From: Spirosoma luteum DSM 19990
GTDB taxonomy: Bacteria; Bacteroidota; Bacteroidia; Cytophagales; Spirosomataceae
Assembly: GCF_000374065.1 (NCBI RefSeq)
Contig: NZ_KB893248.1
Coordinates: forward strand, 1-64,000
Direction of reading: 5' to 3'
Length of the DNA stretch: 64,000 bases
Below the pieces are notes generated by a model. It saw nothing but the letters and a program-made list of their open reading frames with translations, was not told the origin of the DNA and made no database searches. Both the position numbers and the translations under genes were made by a program. Below, one piece after another: positions 41,731-50,160 of the stretch (position 1 is the stretch's first letter; every line of letters begins with the position of its first letter).

Positions 41731-42510
41731 TTATTTCATTTGACTAATGTCGGGGCGGGTAAGTTCGCTGAAAACTGTGCCGGGGAGTTTTTTGTACACC
41801 TGAATGTCGGTCAGATCGCGCTCACCGCGTTCGCCGGAGAGCAGGACACCACCCATCTGCTTGTAATCGGCCCAGGGCAGGGTGAAGCGGGGTTGCTCGT
41901 CGGTATACTTGGGGTAGTGGGCCCACTGCGTAACCAGGTGAGAATCCTTATCGACCCATATCTTGTACTTATTGTCGGGCGTGTTACCTACGTTTTTAAA
42001 GGTCATCTGCAGCACATCGGCGGCTTTGCCTTCCTGCGTTTTGTCTTCGCCCACACTTTTCAGCGTAACACCCGAATCCTTGAGCTTGAAGGGCATTACG
42101 AGCCAGTACGAATCGTTGATCCAGGCTCCTTTTGCTGCCTTCACGTACTTGGCCACAGAATCGGGATTGGTCACTTCGGCTCCCTTCCGAAACACCCGGC
42201 CTTTGTCGGTGTTGATGTTCAGAATTACACTCTGGTCGTCGCGCACGTTATCTACCCGCACATCGCCCGACCATTTATCCCAAACGAGTTTGCGAAAGCC
42301 GAAGAAGTTCCAGCTGATGTAGTGGGTATTGTCCCAGGCTTTACGGCCGCCCATGGCCTGCATGACCTGATCGGCAATCTCAACGGCTTTGGGGTCCGAA
42401 CTGGCCATGTCGAAGCCGTCGGCGGCCGGATTAGCTGATTTTTTTGATTGAGCGCAGCCTATTCCACTGATAGTTAAAAGAATAGCGACGGTAAGAATAC
42501 GTGTGTACAT
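41731..42510 (-). CDS. Exported lipoprotein of an uncharacterised Bacteroidota family
   Basis: From the ATG at 42508-42510 the protein has 259 residues; a signal with the lipobox ISGIGC makes it a lipoprotein. The mature part starts MASSDPKAVEIADQVMQAMG, GRKAWDNTHYISWNFFGFRK and continues with beta-rich segments, a pattern of a Bacteroidota family with an LolA-like fold (the DUF6503 type). It probably binds a hydrophobic ligand or stands in the outer membrane. Its promoter lies back to back with that of oxyR. Confidence 0.75.
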   Translation of the reverse strand: MYTRILTVAILLTISGIGCAQSKKSANPAADGFDMASSDPKAVEIADQVMQAMGGRKAWDNTHYISWNFFGFRKLVWDKWSGDVRVDNVRDDQSVILNINTDKGRVFRKGAEVTNPDSVAKYVKAAKGAWINDSYWLVMPFKLKDSGVTLKSVGEDKTQEGKAADVLQMTFKNVGNTPDNKYKIWVDKDSHLVTQWAHYPKYTDEQPRFTLPWADYKQMGGVLLSGERGERDLTDIQVYKKLPGTVFSELTRPDISQMK

Positions 42511-42532
42511 AAAATTACAGGGGTTTACGTAA

Positions 42533-42540
42533 CAAAAATA
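42533..42540 (-). promoter_or_regulatory. -7 box for the lipoprotein gene
   Basis: On the minus strand TATTTTTG matches TAnnTTTG, 22 bases before the ATG. No clear -33 TTTG is visible. It faces away from the oxyR -7 box 34 bases to the right. Confidence 0.45.
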
Positions 42541-42574
42541 AGACATAGGCTGGATTGTTGGTTCTAATATGATT

Positions 42575-42582
42575 TAGATTTG
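42575..42582 (+). promoter_or_regulatory. -7 box for oxyR
   Basis: TAGATTTG matches TAnnTTTG. A TTG lies 17 bases upstream, a little short of the usual spacing. The divergent region is short, so OxyR probably regulates itself and perhaps the lipoprotein gene. Confidence 0.45.
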
Positions 42583-42616
42583 TATAGATTTTATTGATAA
42601 CCATCATGCGCCATCT

Positions 42617-43552
42617 ATGACCCTCTCCCAACTCGATTATATCGTGGCCGTTGACACCTACCGGCATTTCGCTACGGCAGCGGAAGCCTGCCACATTACG
42701 CAGCCCACGCTGAGTATGCAGATTCAGAAACTGGAGGATGAATTGGGGGTATTGGTATTCGACCGGTCGAAGCAGCCGGTAGTGCCCACCGAAACCGGGC
42801 AGGCCATACTGGTTCAGGCACGGGATGTACTCCGAATGGCCCGGCGTATACCCGAAATCGTTAGTGAATCGAAAGACAATTTCCGGGGCGACTTCCGCAT
42901 TGGCATCATTCCAACGCTGGCTCCGTACCTGCTGCCGTACTTCATCGGTGAATTCATGGCGAAGTACCCCGCCGTATCCATACAGATTCAGGAGATGGTA
43001 ACCGAGCAGGTGGTTGAACGATTGCGCAACGGATTGATTGACGTGGGACTGGTGGTAACGCCTTTGTCCGAAAATGGTATTGCCGAAATCCCGCTGTTTC
43101 AGGAGCCCTTCGTCCTGTACGCGGCTGAGTCCAACCCGTTGCTGGCCAGAACCACAGTTTCGCCGGCAGACCTGCCTGCCGACGGGCTTTGGTTGCTGAC
43201 AGAGGGCCATTGTTTCCGGAATCAGGTCATGAATCTCTGCGGGGCCGACCGGCAGGCCAATGGTACGAGCGCACTGCGCTACGAAACGGGGTCGCTGGAA
43301 ACGCTCATCAAACTGATTGACAAACAGGGGGGGTATACCCTGTTGCCTTATTTAGCTACGCCCGATATGGACCCGCAACGCCGTGCGCGACTGCGGTCGT
43401 TTACGGCGCCCCATCCCGTGCGTGAGGTAAGTCTGGTTATGCATCGGAGCTTCCTGAAGCGTAAATTAATCAATACATTCAGGGCGGAGATTCTGGCTCA
43501 CTTACCTGCAGAACTAGGTGAGCTAGCGGGCCGGGTAGTGGAAATGAAATAA
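42617..43552 (+). CDS. oxyR: OxyR, hydrogen peroxide-sensing LysR regulator
   Basis: A 311-residue LysR-type activator. The N-terminal winged helix-turn-helix (LDYIVAVDTYRHFATAAEAC, HITQPTLSMQIQKLEDELGV) is followed by the effector domain. The redox site is intact: EGHCFRNQVMNLCG places cysteines at residues 199 and 208, the same numbers as in E. coli OxyR, and they should form the disulphide on oxidation. It controls peroxide defence. It is divergent from a lipoprotein gene. A bacillithiol gene (bshB1) occurs elsewhere in the window, consistent with thiol-based redox control. Confidence 0.95.
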   Translation: MTLSQLDYIVAVDTYRHFATAAEACHITQPTLSMQIQKLEDELGVLVFDRSKQPVVPTETGQAILVQARDVLRMARRIPEIVSESKDNFRGDFRIGIIPTLAPYLLPYFIGEFMAKYPAVSIQIQEMVTEQVVERLRNGLIDVGLVVTPLSENGIAEIPLFQEPFVLYAAESNPLLARTTVSPADLPADGLWLLTEGHCFRNQVMNLCGADRQANGTSALRYETGSLETLIKLIDKQGGYTLLPYLATPDMDPQRRARLRSFTAPHPVREVSLVMHRSFLKRKLINTFRAEILAHLPAELGELAGRVVEMK

Positions 43553-43797
43553 ACAGAGAACAAATTGTTCTGGCTATGGTCCATAAATGGCGTTTTGTTT
43601 ATATTCGAGCAAAATTAGACCTCGAAAACGCGTATTTGTTACCTATTCCTTTTGTCCATACTTTTTAAGTGATTGATGGTCAGTTGCCTGTTTTTCTGGA
43701 ATCATCTTTGCTTCATTCACTATTGCTAAATCAAACTAAAAGCCAGCTTTGTGTAAAACTGGCGCCAGGGAGTGAGTTTTTGTTGACTAATAGTTAA
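43553..43797. other. Spacer after oxyR with a small palindrome
   Basis: No gene is apparent. A perfect palindrome (AGAACAA, A, TTGTTCT) lies at 43557-43571, directly after the oxyR stop. The rest is AT-rich leader of the downstream repeat-protein gene. Confidence 0.5.
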
Positions 43798-43881
43798 ATG
43801 AAAGCCCTGTCTGTACGCCATTACCGGGCTAACTGGCTACTCGTACTATCGGCCTTAATCCTCATTTACCCATACATATGA
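43798..43881 (+). CDS. 27-codon upstream ORF coupled to the giant repeat protein gene
   Basis: An ATG at 43798 encodes MKALSVRHYRANWLLVLSAL, ILIYPYI, with a hydrophobic core like a signal or membrane anchor. Its TGA (43879-43881) overlaps the ATG of the next gene at 43878. This coupling suggests a leader peptide that sets translation of the very large exported protein. Confidence 0.45.
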   Translation: MKALSVRHYRANWLLVLSALILIYPYI

Positions 43882-46800
43882 ACTGCTTTTTACGGTATCA
43901 CAATCAACTCAGACGAAGTAATGGAAGTTGGCTCATCAAATGGGCTTTACTACTTGTTCCGATTCTGTGGAGTGTTCAGACAAGAGCTCAACTCAGTACA
44001 GATCCATTGACTACAACTTCCGTTTGCCCCGGTGCCCAGCTGGAGGTAACTGGCTTTAGGAGTAGTCCGGCTGATAGCTACGGGATAGAATTGTCGAGCG
44101 ATGGGGCAACCTACTTTGAAGTTCCTTCCGTGGTTGTAAGCACGTCGGGGCGTTACGAAATTACGTATCGGGCTACCATCCCGGCCAGTACCGCCCCCGG
44201 AGCCAATTACCGGGTCCGGTTCATATCAAGAGGTCCTGATGCTAAAGGAAGTCCCAGCGCAACGCTCTTGCGGGTAAATGCGAAGCCCGCGCCACCGGCC
44301 GTTCTGTCGAGCATCACCGGATGTCAGAAAGCGGCTACTTCAAACGAAATCACTGTTATTATATCTGTAACCGCCAGTTCGTCGGCCGCCAGCACGCAGT
44401 TGTACAACCAGGATGGCAGCGTGGCCGGTTATTTCAGACCGTCTTCCGACGCTAAATCGTTCGAAATAAGCAAGTTTTTACCGGGTACCAAAACATTCTA
44501 CGTTACCCAGCAGCTTGACGGGTGCGAAAGTGACAGGAAGGAAATAAACGTCACCATCAAGCCCCTGCCGCCGGTAGTAGTTCCGTTAAACGCCTTTACC
44601 AGTGATGGTTTTGGTGGCTCGTTTGGTAAAATAGACCTCTGTCAGGGTGACAAAGCGGTGTCTTTAAAAGAATTTGGCATTAAGCCCCTACCCGATAATG
44701 TAGTTGTTCAGTATATCAAGGAAGCTGGCGACCTGTCTCTGACAGGGTTTACCGATGGTGCGGCCCCCGGACAAAGCACCTTGATTCCGCCCGTTCCGGC
44801 TACCGATAAGCCCGGTAAGGCGACTATTACGTTCAGAACCTATCTGGATGGATGCCCGGCAGCGGTGGATCCGGTCAGCCGACTGGTGGTAACCGTAAAC
44901 GCCCGCCCCGGCAAACCGGCTACCACCACTAACTCGCTGTCAATTTGCCAGTCGCAGTCAGTTACCCCTCTGACTGCCACGACTACTGTCGCCGGGGCAT
45001 CGCTGGTCTGGTACGGTACCAATGCAACGGGGGGGACGGGCGTAGCGACGCCAACGCAACCGGCAACGGACAAGGTTGGAACATTTCGGTATTACGTAGC
45101 GCAAAAATCAGGCGATTGTGAAAGCGAACGAGCCGAAATTACGGTGGAAGTGACAGCAACACCCGCTCCCCCTACGGTGCAGTCTTTAACGGTTTGCCAG
45201 AACACAACGGCCCCACCTATAACGGTGACCGGTCAGGGCTTACTTTGGTACACCGCTCAAACCGGTGGTACCGGGTCGGGCACCACGCCGGTTGTCAGCA
45301 CGTCCCTGGCGGGGGCCAAAACGTACTACGTCAGTCAGTTAGTGAACGGCTGCGAAAGTGCCCGCGCCAGTTTAGTCGTCACTGTCAACGTCCTGCCGGG
45401 TGCGCCGACAGTGGGTAGTGTCAAGCCAATCTATTGCCAGAACGCAACGGCCAGCTCCCTGCTGGCCACCGGACGGGACTTAAAATGGTACCGGGAATTG
45501 AGCGGGGGAACCTCGTTGGGCAATACCCTCACGCCCGACACCAAAACAGTTGGGGTTACTACCTACTACGTGAGTCAAACTGAAAACGGCTGCGAAGGCC
45601 CCCGCAATGGCCTGACCGTTACGGTGGTTGCTTCTCCGTCGGCTCCCACCGTTACCAGTACATTTAGTTACTGCCAGAAAGCTTCGTCCACTACGCTGAC
45701 CGCTTCGGGAACGGGGCTGAAATGGTACGACCCATTGGGTAAAAGCAGCGACAATGCTCCAACGCCCTCCACCGATGTGCCGGGTACGGTTAGCTATTTC
45801 GTAACTCAGTCGATAAATGGGTGTGAAAGTCCAAAGGCCGAAATCAACGTCATCACCAGACCTACGCCCAACGCGCCCACAGTGCAGTCCGTAGCGGTGT
45901 GCCAGAACGCAGCCGTGCCCACGCTGACGGCGAGTGGTCAGGACCTGCTTTGGTACACGACGCAAACGGGTGGCACGGGTACGGCTGTTGCGCCGGTAGT
46001 GAGCACCAGTCAGACGGGGCAGCCGACTTTTTATGTTAGTCAGCGTGTGGATGGGTGCGAAAGTGCCCGCGCCAGTTTAGTCGTCACGATCAATGCCCTG
46101 CCGGATGCGCCCACAGTGGCCAATGCCGGGCCGACGTATTGCCAGAATGCAGCAGCCAGCTCATTGACAGCAACCGGGCAGGAGTTGAAATGGTACCGGG
46201 AAGTAAGCGGGGGGACCTCGTTGGGTAGTACCCTCACGCCCGACACCAAAACCGCCGGGGTTACTACCTACTACGTGAGTCAGAGCAGCAACGGCTGCGA
46301 AGGACCGCGCAGCAGTATTACCGTTACGGTAGTAGCGCCCCCGTCGACGCCCAGTGTGACCAGAACGTTTAGTTATTGCCAAAGAACCCCGGCCCCGGCG
46401 CTGACCGCTGCGGGAACGGGGCTGAAATGGTACGACGCATCGGGTAAAAGCAGCGACAATGCTCCAACCCCTTCGACTGACACGCCGGGTACGGTTAGCT
46501 ATTTCGTGACTCAGTCGGTAAATGGGTGCGAAAGTGGTCGGGCCGAAATCAGCGTCACCACCAGACCCACGCCCAACGCGCCCACGGTGCAGTCCGTAGC
46601 GGTGTGCCAGAACGCAGCCGCGCCCACACTAACGGCAATGGGTCAGAACCTGCTCTGGTATACGGCGCAAACGGGTGGTACGGGCAATGCAGCCGCACCG
46701 CTGGTAAGCACGGGACAGACCAGTCAAACAACGTATTACGTAAGTCAAAGCCTCGACGGTTGCGAGGGACCCCGCGCGCCCCTGTCCGCTACGGTGAAAC

Positions 46801-48380
46801 CCCTGCCTTCGGCTCCCACCGTTTCGCCGAAAGTAGTTTGTCAGTTTGCTCCCCCCGAAATATTGTCTGCTACGGGCGATAATCTGACCTGGTACAATGT
46901 GGATGGCAGCAAGTTTGGCTCAGCCCCGGTCGTTGGTACCGATAAGGGGGCGTCGTTTTCGGTGCTGGTTTCGCAAACGGTTAACGGCTGCGAAGGGCCG
47001 AAAGCTACGCAGAGTGTAATCGTAGTGGAAACCCCAACGCCCGCCGTTGGCAAAGCAACCGTCGAAATCTGTCAGGGTGCCACAGCTCAACCGCTATCGG
47101 CTACCGGAACGGGCCTGAAATGGACTGACCCAACCGGTAAGGTAACCACCGAGGCTCCCACGCCAGCTACCCTGAATGCAACTCAAAACCCTGGCGGAGA
47201 CCGCTTCTATGTGACGCAGACCGTCAACGGGTGCGAAAGCCCCAGAGCTGCTGTCAGTGTGTTCATACAAAGTCCGCCCACGCTGTCAGTCCTGGGCAGT
47301 ACCACCGCGAATCTGGGTCTGGATGTACCGCTAAAGCTAGTATTTACCGGGGTGGGGCCTTATACGTACAAACTGACCAATGGCCTTGCCGGAACAACCA
47401 CAAAAGACACCACGCTGCTGGTGCTGGCCGACCGGACTACCATCTACCAGGTTGTTGATGTGGCCAACAAATGCGGGGCCGGGTTACCCGGCAATGGTTC
47501 TTCGGCTACCATTACCGTGGTAGTACCCACTATCCAGACCCAGGCACTAACGTCCTCAACGCTCTGCGCCGGGACTAGTTTGACTGCGAACTTCACCACA
47601 TCGGGCTCCTTCAATCCCGGCAGCGTTTTCAAACTTCAACTGGCTAAAGTAGAAACTGACACGACGAAAATTGCCTTCGCCGATCTGGTGAATGGTCAGG
47701 CGGGTAACGGTCAGGTAAACGGTACGATTCCGGCCAATACACCGGCTGGCACGTATTGGGTGCGGGTACTGGCTACCAACCCGAAAATACCGATTAAAGG
47801 TGCCAATAGCCCAACGCTGCTAACCGTACGCCCACTTCCGGTAGCTACTCTCGTTGGCAATCAAACCATTTTTGAGGGCCAGCCTGCCAGTCTGACGGTT
47901 GTTTTTTCGGGCGATGGTCCGTGGGCTTTTTCCTATCGTGACAGTTCAGCCACCGGTTTGGGTACGGCCCAGTCCATAACGACAGCCGTTAGTCCGTACG
48001 CACTGGAAGTGAGACCGGCCAAAACCACCGCGTACCTGCTGTCTCAGGTGAGTAACAGCTGTGGAACCGGTACGCTGGCCGCCCGCTCGGTAGTTGTGAC
48101 CGTAAATAGATTGTTGGGCATCGAAGACCAGGCCCTGGCCGAAGCGGTAGATATATACCCGATACCGACAACCTCGGTGCTGACGGTGCGTATCCGGGGA
48201 CTGTTTGCCAGCCAGAAAGCCGTTCTGGAGCTAACCGATTTGTCCGGGCATATCACACACCGACAGGAAACCCGGCAGTCTACCACCTCGTTATCACTCG
48301 ACCATCACCCGACAGGCACCTATATTCTGCGGATTCGGGTGGGCGACAGAACGGCCTCCAAACGGGTACTGAAGTTATAA
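43878..48380 (+). CDS. Giant secreted repeat protein with a type IX secretion signal
   Basis: A 1500-residue protein. The signal peptide (WLIKWALLLVPILWSVQTRA) precedes several Ig-like domains and ten repeats of 75-80 residues, about 350-1130, each with a first Cys in a Cys-Gln-x pattern and a second in Gly-Cys-Glu, so each probably has one disulphide. They contain WY.AQTGGTG, TYYVSQ and PTV motifs. Two more domains follow, then a C-terminal sorting domain (YPIPTTSVLTVRIRGLFASQ ... TGTYILRIRVGDRTASKRVL) recognised by the T9SS. It should be an outer-surface adhesin or matrix protein. Repeats 2-8 form a 705-bp higher-order tandem array. Confidence 0.92.
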   Translation: MNCFLRYHNQLRRSNGSWLIKWALLLVPILWSVQTRAQLSTDPLTTTSVCPGAQLEVTGFRSSPADSYGIELSSDGATYFEVPSVVVSTSGRYEITYRATIPASTAPGANYRVRFISRGPDAKGSPSATLLRVNAKPAPPAVLSSITGCQKAATSNEITVIISVTASSSAASTQLYNQDGSVAGYFRPSSDAKSFEISKFLPGTKTFYVTQQLDGCESDRKEINVTIKPLPPVVVPLNAFTSDGFGGSFGKIDLCQGDKAVSLKEFGIKPLPDNVVVQYIKEAGDLSLTGFTDGAAPGQSTLIPPVPATDKPGKATITFRTYLDGCPAAVDPVSRLVVTVNARPGKPATTTNSLSICQSQSVTPLTATTTVAGASLVWYGTNATGGTGVATPTQPATDKVGTFRYYVAQKSGDCESERAEITVEVTATPAPPTVQSLTVCQNTTAPPITVTGQGLLWYTAQTGGTGSGTTPVVSTSLAGAKTYYVSQLVNGCESARASLVVTVNVLPGAPTVGSVKPIYCQNATASSLLATGRDLKWYRELSGGTSLGNTLTPDTKTVGVTTYYVSQTENGCEGPRNGLTVTVVASPSAPTVTSTFSYCQKASSTTLTASGTGLKWYDPLGKSSDNAPTPSTDVPGTVSYFVTQSINGCESPKAEINVITRPTPNAPTVQSVAVCQNAAVPTLTASGQDLLWYTTQTGGTGTAVAPVVSTSQTGQPTFYVSQRVDGCESARASLVVTINALPDAPTVANAGPTYCQNAAASSLTATGQELKWYREVSGGTSLGSTLTPDTKTAGVTTYYVSQSSNGCEGPRSSITVTVVAPPSTPSVTRTFSYCQRTPAPALTAAGTGLKWYDASGKSSDNAPTPSTDTPGTVSYFVTQSVNGCESGRAEISVTTRPTPNAPTVQSVAVCQNAAAPTLTAMGQNLLWYTAQTGGTGNAAAPLVSTGQTSQTTYYVSQSLDGCEGPRAPLSATVKPLPSAPTVSPKVVCQFAPPEILSATGDNLTWYNVDGSKFGSAPVVGTDKGASFSVLVSQTVNGCEGPKATQSVIVVETPTPAVGKATVEICQGATAQPLSATGTGLKWTDPTGKVTTEAPTPATLNATQNPGGDRFYVTQTVNGCESPRAAVSVFIQSPPTLSVLGSTTANLGLDVPLKLVFTGVGPYTYKLTNGLAGTTTKDTTLLVLADRTTIYQVVDVANKCGAGLPGNGSSATITVVVPTIQTQALTSSTLCAGTSLTANFTTSGSFNPGSVFKLQLAKVETDTTKIAFADLVNGQAGNGQVNGTIPANTPAGTYWVRVLATNPKIPIKGANSPTLLTVRPLPVATLVGNQTIFEGQPASLTVVFSGDGPWAFSYRDSSATGLGTAQSITTAVSPYALEVRPAKTTAYLLSQVSNSCGTGTLAARSVVVTVNRLLGIEDQALAEAVDIYPIPTTSVLTVRIRGLFASQKAVLELTDLSGHITHRQETRQSTTSLSLDHHPTGTYILRIRVGDRTASKRVLKL
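45180..46830 (+). repeat. 705-bp higher-order tandem repeat inside the adhesin gene
   Basis: The unit of three domains (A, B, C) recurs with an exact 705-base offset. GCCAG start points of equivalent domains lie at 45196, 45901 and 46606 for A, and 45436 and 46141 for B. The copies are very similar at DNA level, so this is a recent tandem duplication and a site for repeat-number variation. Confidence 0.9.
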
Positions 48381-48390
48381 GTAACGCCGG

Positions 48391-49200
48391 TTATTTCTCC
48401 GTTCTCTGGCGCTCAAGTTGCCGATACGCATCGCTGAAATTGTCTCCCTTCGCAACAGCATCCATCAGGGCCGGAATCCCTGCTTTCCCTACCACCGACA
48501 GCCAGTGAGCCACCTCACTGGCTGCTGTCTGATAGGCCAGCATGGTGTGCCCATAATCGCCCCCGAAAAAGTCGCGGGTGGTTTCCAGCTCGGATAGTTT
48601 TATCATCTGGCGGGTGGTAAATGGGGAGGAATTTGATTCGGTGGGAGGACGTTTTCCGGGCCGGCGCGGGGTATCCCACAGGGCTGGTTTACTGAATCGA
48701 TAATCAACCAGCAATGCCAGGCCTTCGTTGAACCACTGAGGAATTTGTCTTTTTACGCGCCACCAGCCCAGTCGGGCAAATAGTTCATCGTGGCACAACT
48801 CATGGGCAATCACGTCGGCATTGTTGCCATCGGGTCCCAGTATCAGATAAGAGTCGCCCCAGGGTAAACCCAGGCTACAACCGGCTCCCTCGCCCCCGTC
48901 GCAAAACTGCTCATACTCGGATTGATTCGGGCAATAAATAAGCGTGGCCTGCCCGCGCCGGTCGCCCCAGAACCAGACAATACGGTTTCGGGCGGTCGCC
49001 ACATGTTGCCTGAGCTGGTTCTCCTGCCGGGTGGTTACTGCCTGATGGGTATAGGCGTCTTTCACGCCAGCCAGTGGCCGATAGGTGACCGACCGACTAA
49101 TCCACAGACACCGCATCAGGGGAGGAGTAAGGAGCAGGAAACCAACTGGCAGTATAATCAGCAGTAATAAACCAGTACGAAGCAGTACGTTTCCACGCAT
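48391..49200 (-). CDS. Membrane-anchored zinc peptidase-like protein (gluzincin type)
   Basis: A 269-residue protein with an N-terminal membrane helix (TGLLLLIILPVGFLLLTPPL). VIAHELCHDELFARLGWW has the pattern HExxH (HELCH), and WFNEGLALLVDY supplies a downstream Glu, as in the MA-type gluzincin metalloproteases. The active-site face would be periplasmic. It is read toward the giant repeat protein gene, 10 bases after its stop, and may act on cell-surface proteins, though this is a guess. No known family was matched. Confidence 0.75.
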   Translation of the reverse strand: MRGNVLLRTGLLLLIILPVGFLLLTPPLMRCLWISRSVTYRPLAGVKDAYTHQAVTTRQENQLRQHVATARNRIVWFWGDRRGQATLIYCPNQSEYEQFCDGGEGAGCSLGLPWGDSYLILGPDGNNADVIAHELCHDELFARLGWWRVKRQIPQWFNEGLALLVDYRFSKPALWDTPRRPGKRPPTESNSSPFTTRQMIKLSELETTRDFFGGDYGHTMLAYQTAASEVAHWLSVVGKAGIPALMDAVAKGDNFSDAYRQLERQRTEK

Positions 49201-49291
49201 GAAAAGTCAACGAATCAGGTTGTTTGTTTATTGGTCAACGACCTCATGCGTAAACGTACGGTGTTTTTTTTCACGTAAAACGCCTGACGAG

Positions 49292-50038
49292 CTATTTATT
49301 CGGAACAAATCGGTACAGGTAAGGTGCTTTGTGTGCCCCACCGCTGTACTGCTTTTCCAGCCGTTCCACGATACCCAAACCAAGTATTTTGCGCTGAAAA
49401 CCGGAGCGGTGTAATGGCTGCCCCAGAATGGTTTCGTACAAGGATTGCAAATCAGCCATGGTAAACGTTTCCGATAGCAGGTTAAAACCAATCAGCTTTC
49501 GGTCCAGGTCGGCTTGCAGGGTAGCCAGTGCCTTTTGTACAATAGCCGTATGGTCCTGCATCAGCGGAGGTAACGCAGCCAAATCATACCAGCCACAACT
49601 GTCCGATAATTCATCGGGAATGGGAATGGCTTTCGTGAAGTCGACCAGTGCATAGTAACCTACCGACACAAACCGACTCAGCAGCCAGTGGTCATCGTCG
49701 GGCATGTGTCCTTTAGCCTGCATGATGGCTCGCATCGGTGCCGGGTCGTGCCGGGTAAGATCGCCGAAAACGTAAAACTGCTCCAGGTAAATGTCCTGTA
49801 ATCCCGTTCGTTCGGCCAGAATACGCCGGGCGGCATCGTTCAGGTTCTCCGTATTTCTGACGAAGCCACCGGGGAGTGCCATTAAACCCGTGTTGCGGTA
49901 TTCGAGCAGTAAAATTTTCAGTTGGTTGAGATGAAACCCGAAAATAACGGTGTCTACAGCCAGGCCAGGCAAAAAATCGACTCCCTTAGGCTCGGCTTCC
50001 TCAACTTTTAATGGTTTGCTCATACGGGGAAGGGACAT
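49292..50038 (-). CDS. Nudix-type transcriptional regulator with a C-terminal winged helix (NrtR/AraR-like)
   Basis: A 248-residue protein. The Nudix domain (about 20-150) has KILLLEYRNTGLMALPGGFV and a box reading ENLNDAARRILAERTGL, where the catalytic Glu pattern RExxEE is replaced, so it probably binds a nucleotide or sugar ligand without hydrolysis. The C-terminal winged helix (about 175-245, NLLSETFTMADLQSLYETIL and HRSGFQRKILGLGIVERLEK) binds DNA, as in NrtR and AraR. It is divergent from a carboxylesterase gene, and the long palindrome between them is its likely operator. Confidence 0.85.
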   Translation of the reverse strand: MSLPRMSKPLKVEEAEPKGVDFLPGLAVDTVIFGFHLNQLKILLLEYRNTGLMALPGGFVRNTENLNDAARRILAERTGLQDIYLEQFYVFGDLTRHDPAPMRAIMQAKGHMPDDDHWLLSRFVSVGYYALVDFTKAIPIPDELSDSCGWYDLAALPPLMQDHTAIVQKALATLQADLDRKLIGFNLLSETFTMADLQSLYETILGQPLHRSGFQRKILGLGIVERLEKQYSGGAHKAPYLYRFVPNK

Positions 50039-50071
50039 TGCAAGTAACAGATTTTTTTGGTTGTTTCAGGC

Positions 50072-50116
50072 TAACTGTTTATTATTGTATCATATTGTTA
50101 CAATAGTAAACAGTTA
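50072..50116. promoter_or_regulatory. 18-bp inverted-repeat operator between regulator and esterase genes
   Basis: TAACTGTTTATTATTGTA (50072-50089) and TACAATAGTAAACAGTTA (50099-50116) match in 17 of 18 positions around a nine-base centre. Near-perfect length and location between divergent regulator and target genes are typical of an operator. It overlaps the place expected for the -33 element of the esterase promoter (a -7-like TATTTTTC lies at 50132-50139), which suggests repression. Confidence 0.75.
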
Positions 50117-50160
50117 TTCGCATCCAGTGGATATTTTTCGTATCAAATAACTCTTAGTAC

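Noticed and set aside
41740..42438. 232-codon plus frame opposite the lipoprotein gene
   Set aside because: The lipoprotein frame has a signal and lipobox; the opposite frame has neither a start context nor a domain.
45180..46830. Tandem repeats considered as a CRISPR-like array
   Set aside because: The repeats are in frame and code for Ig-like domains; no short repeat with unique spacers is present.
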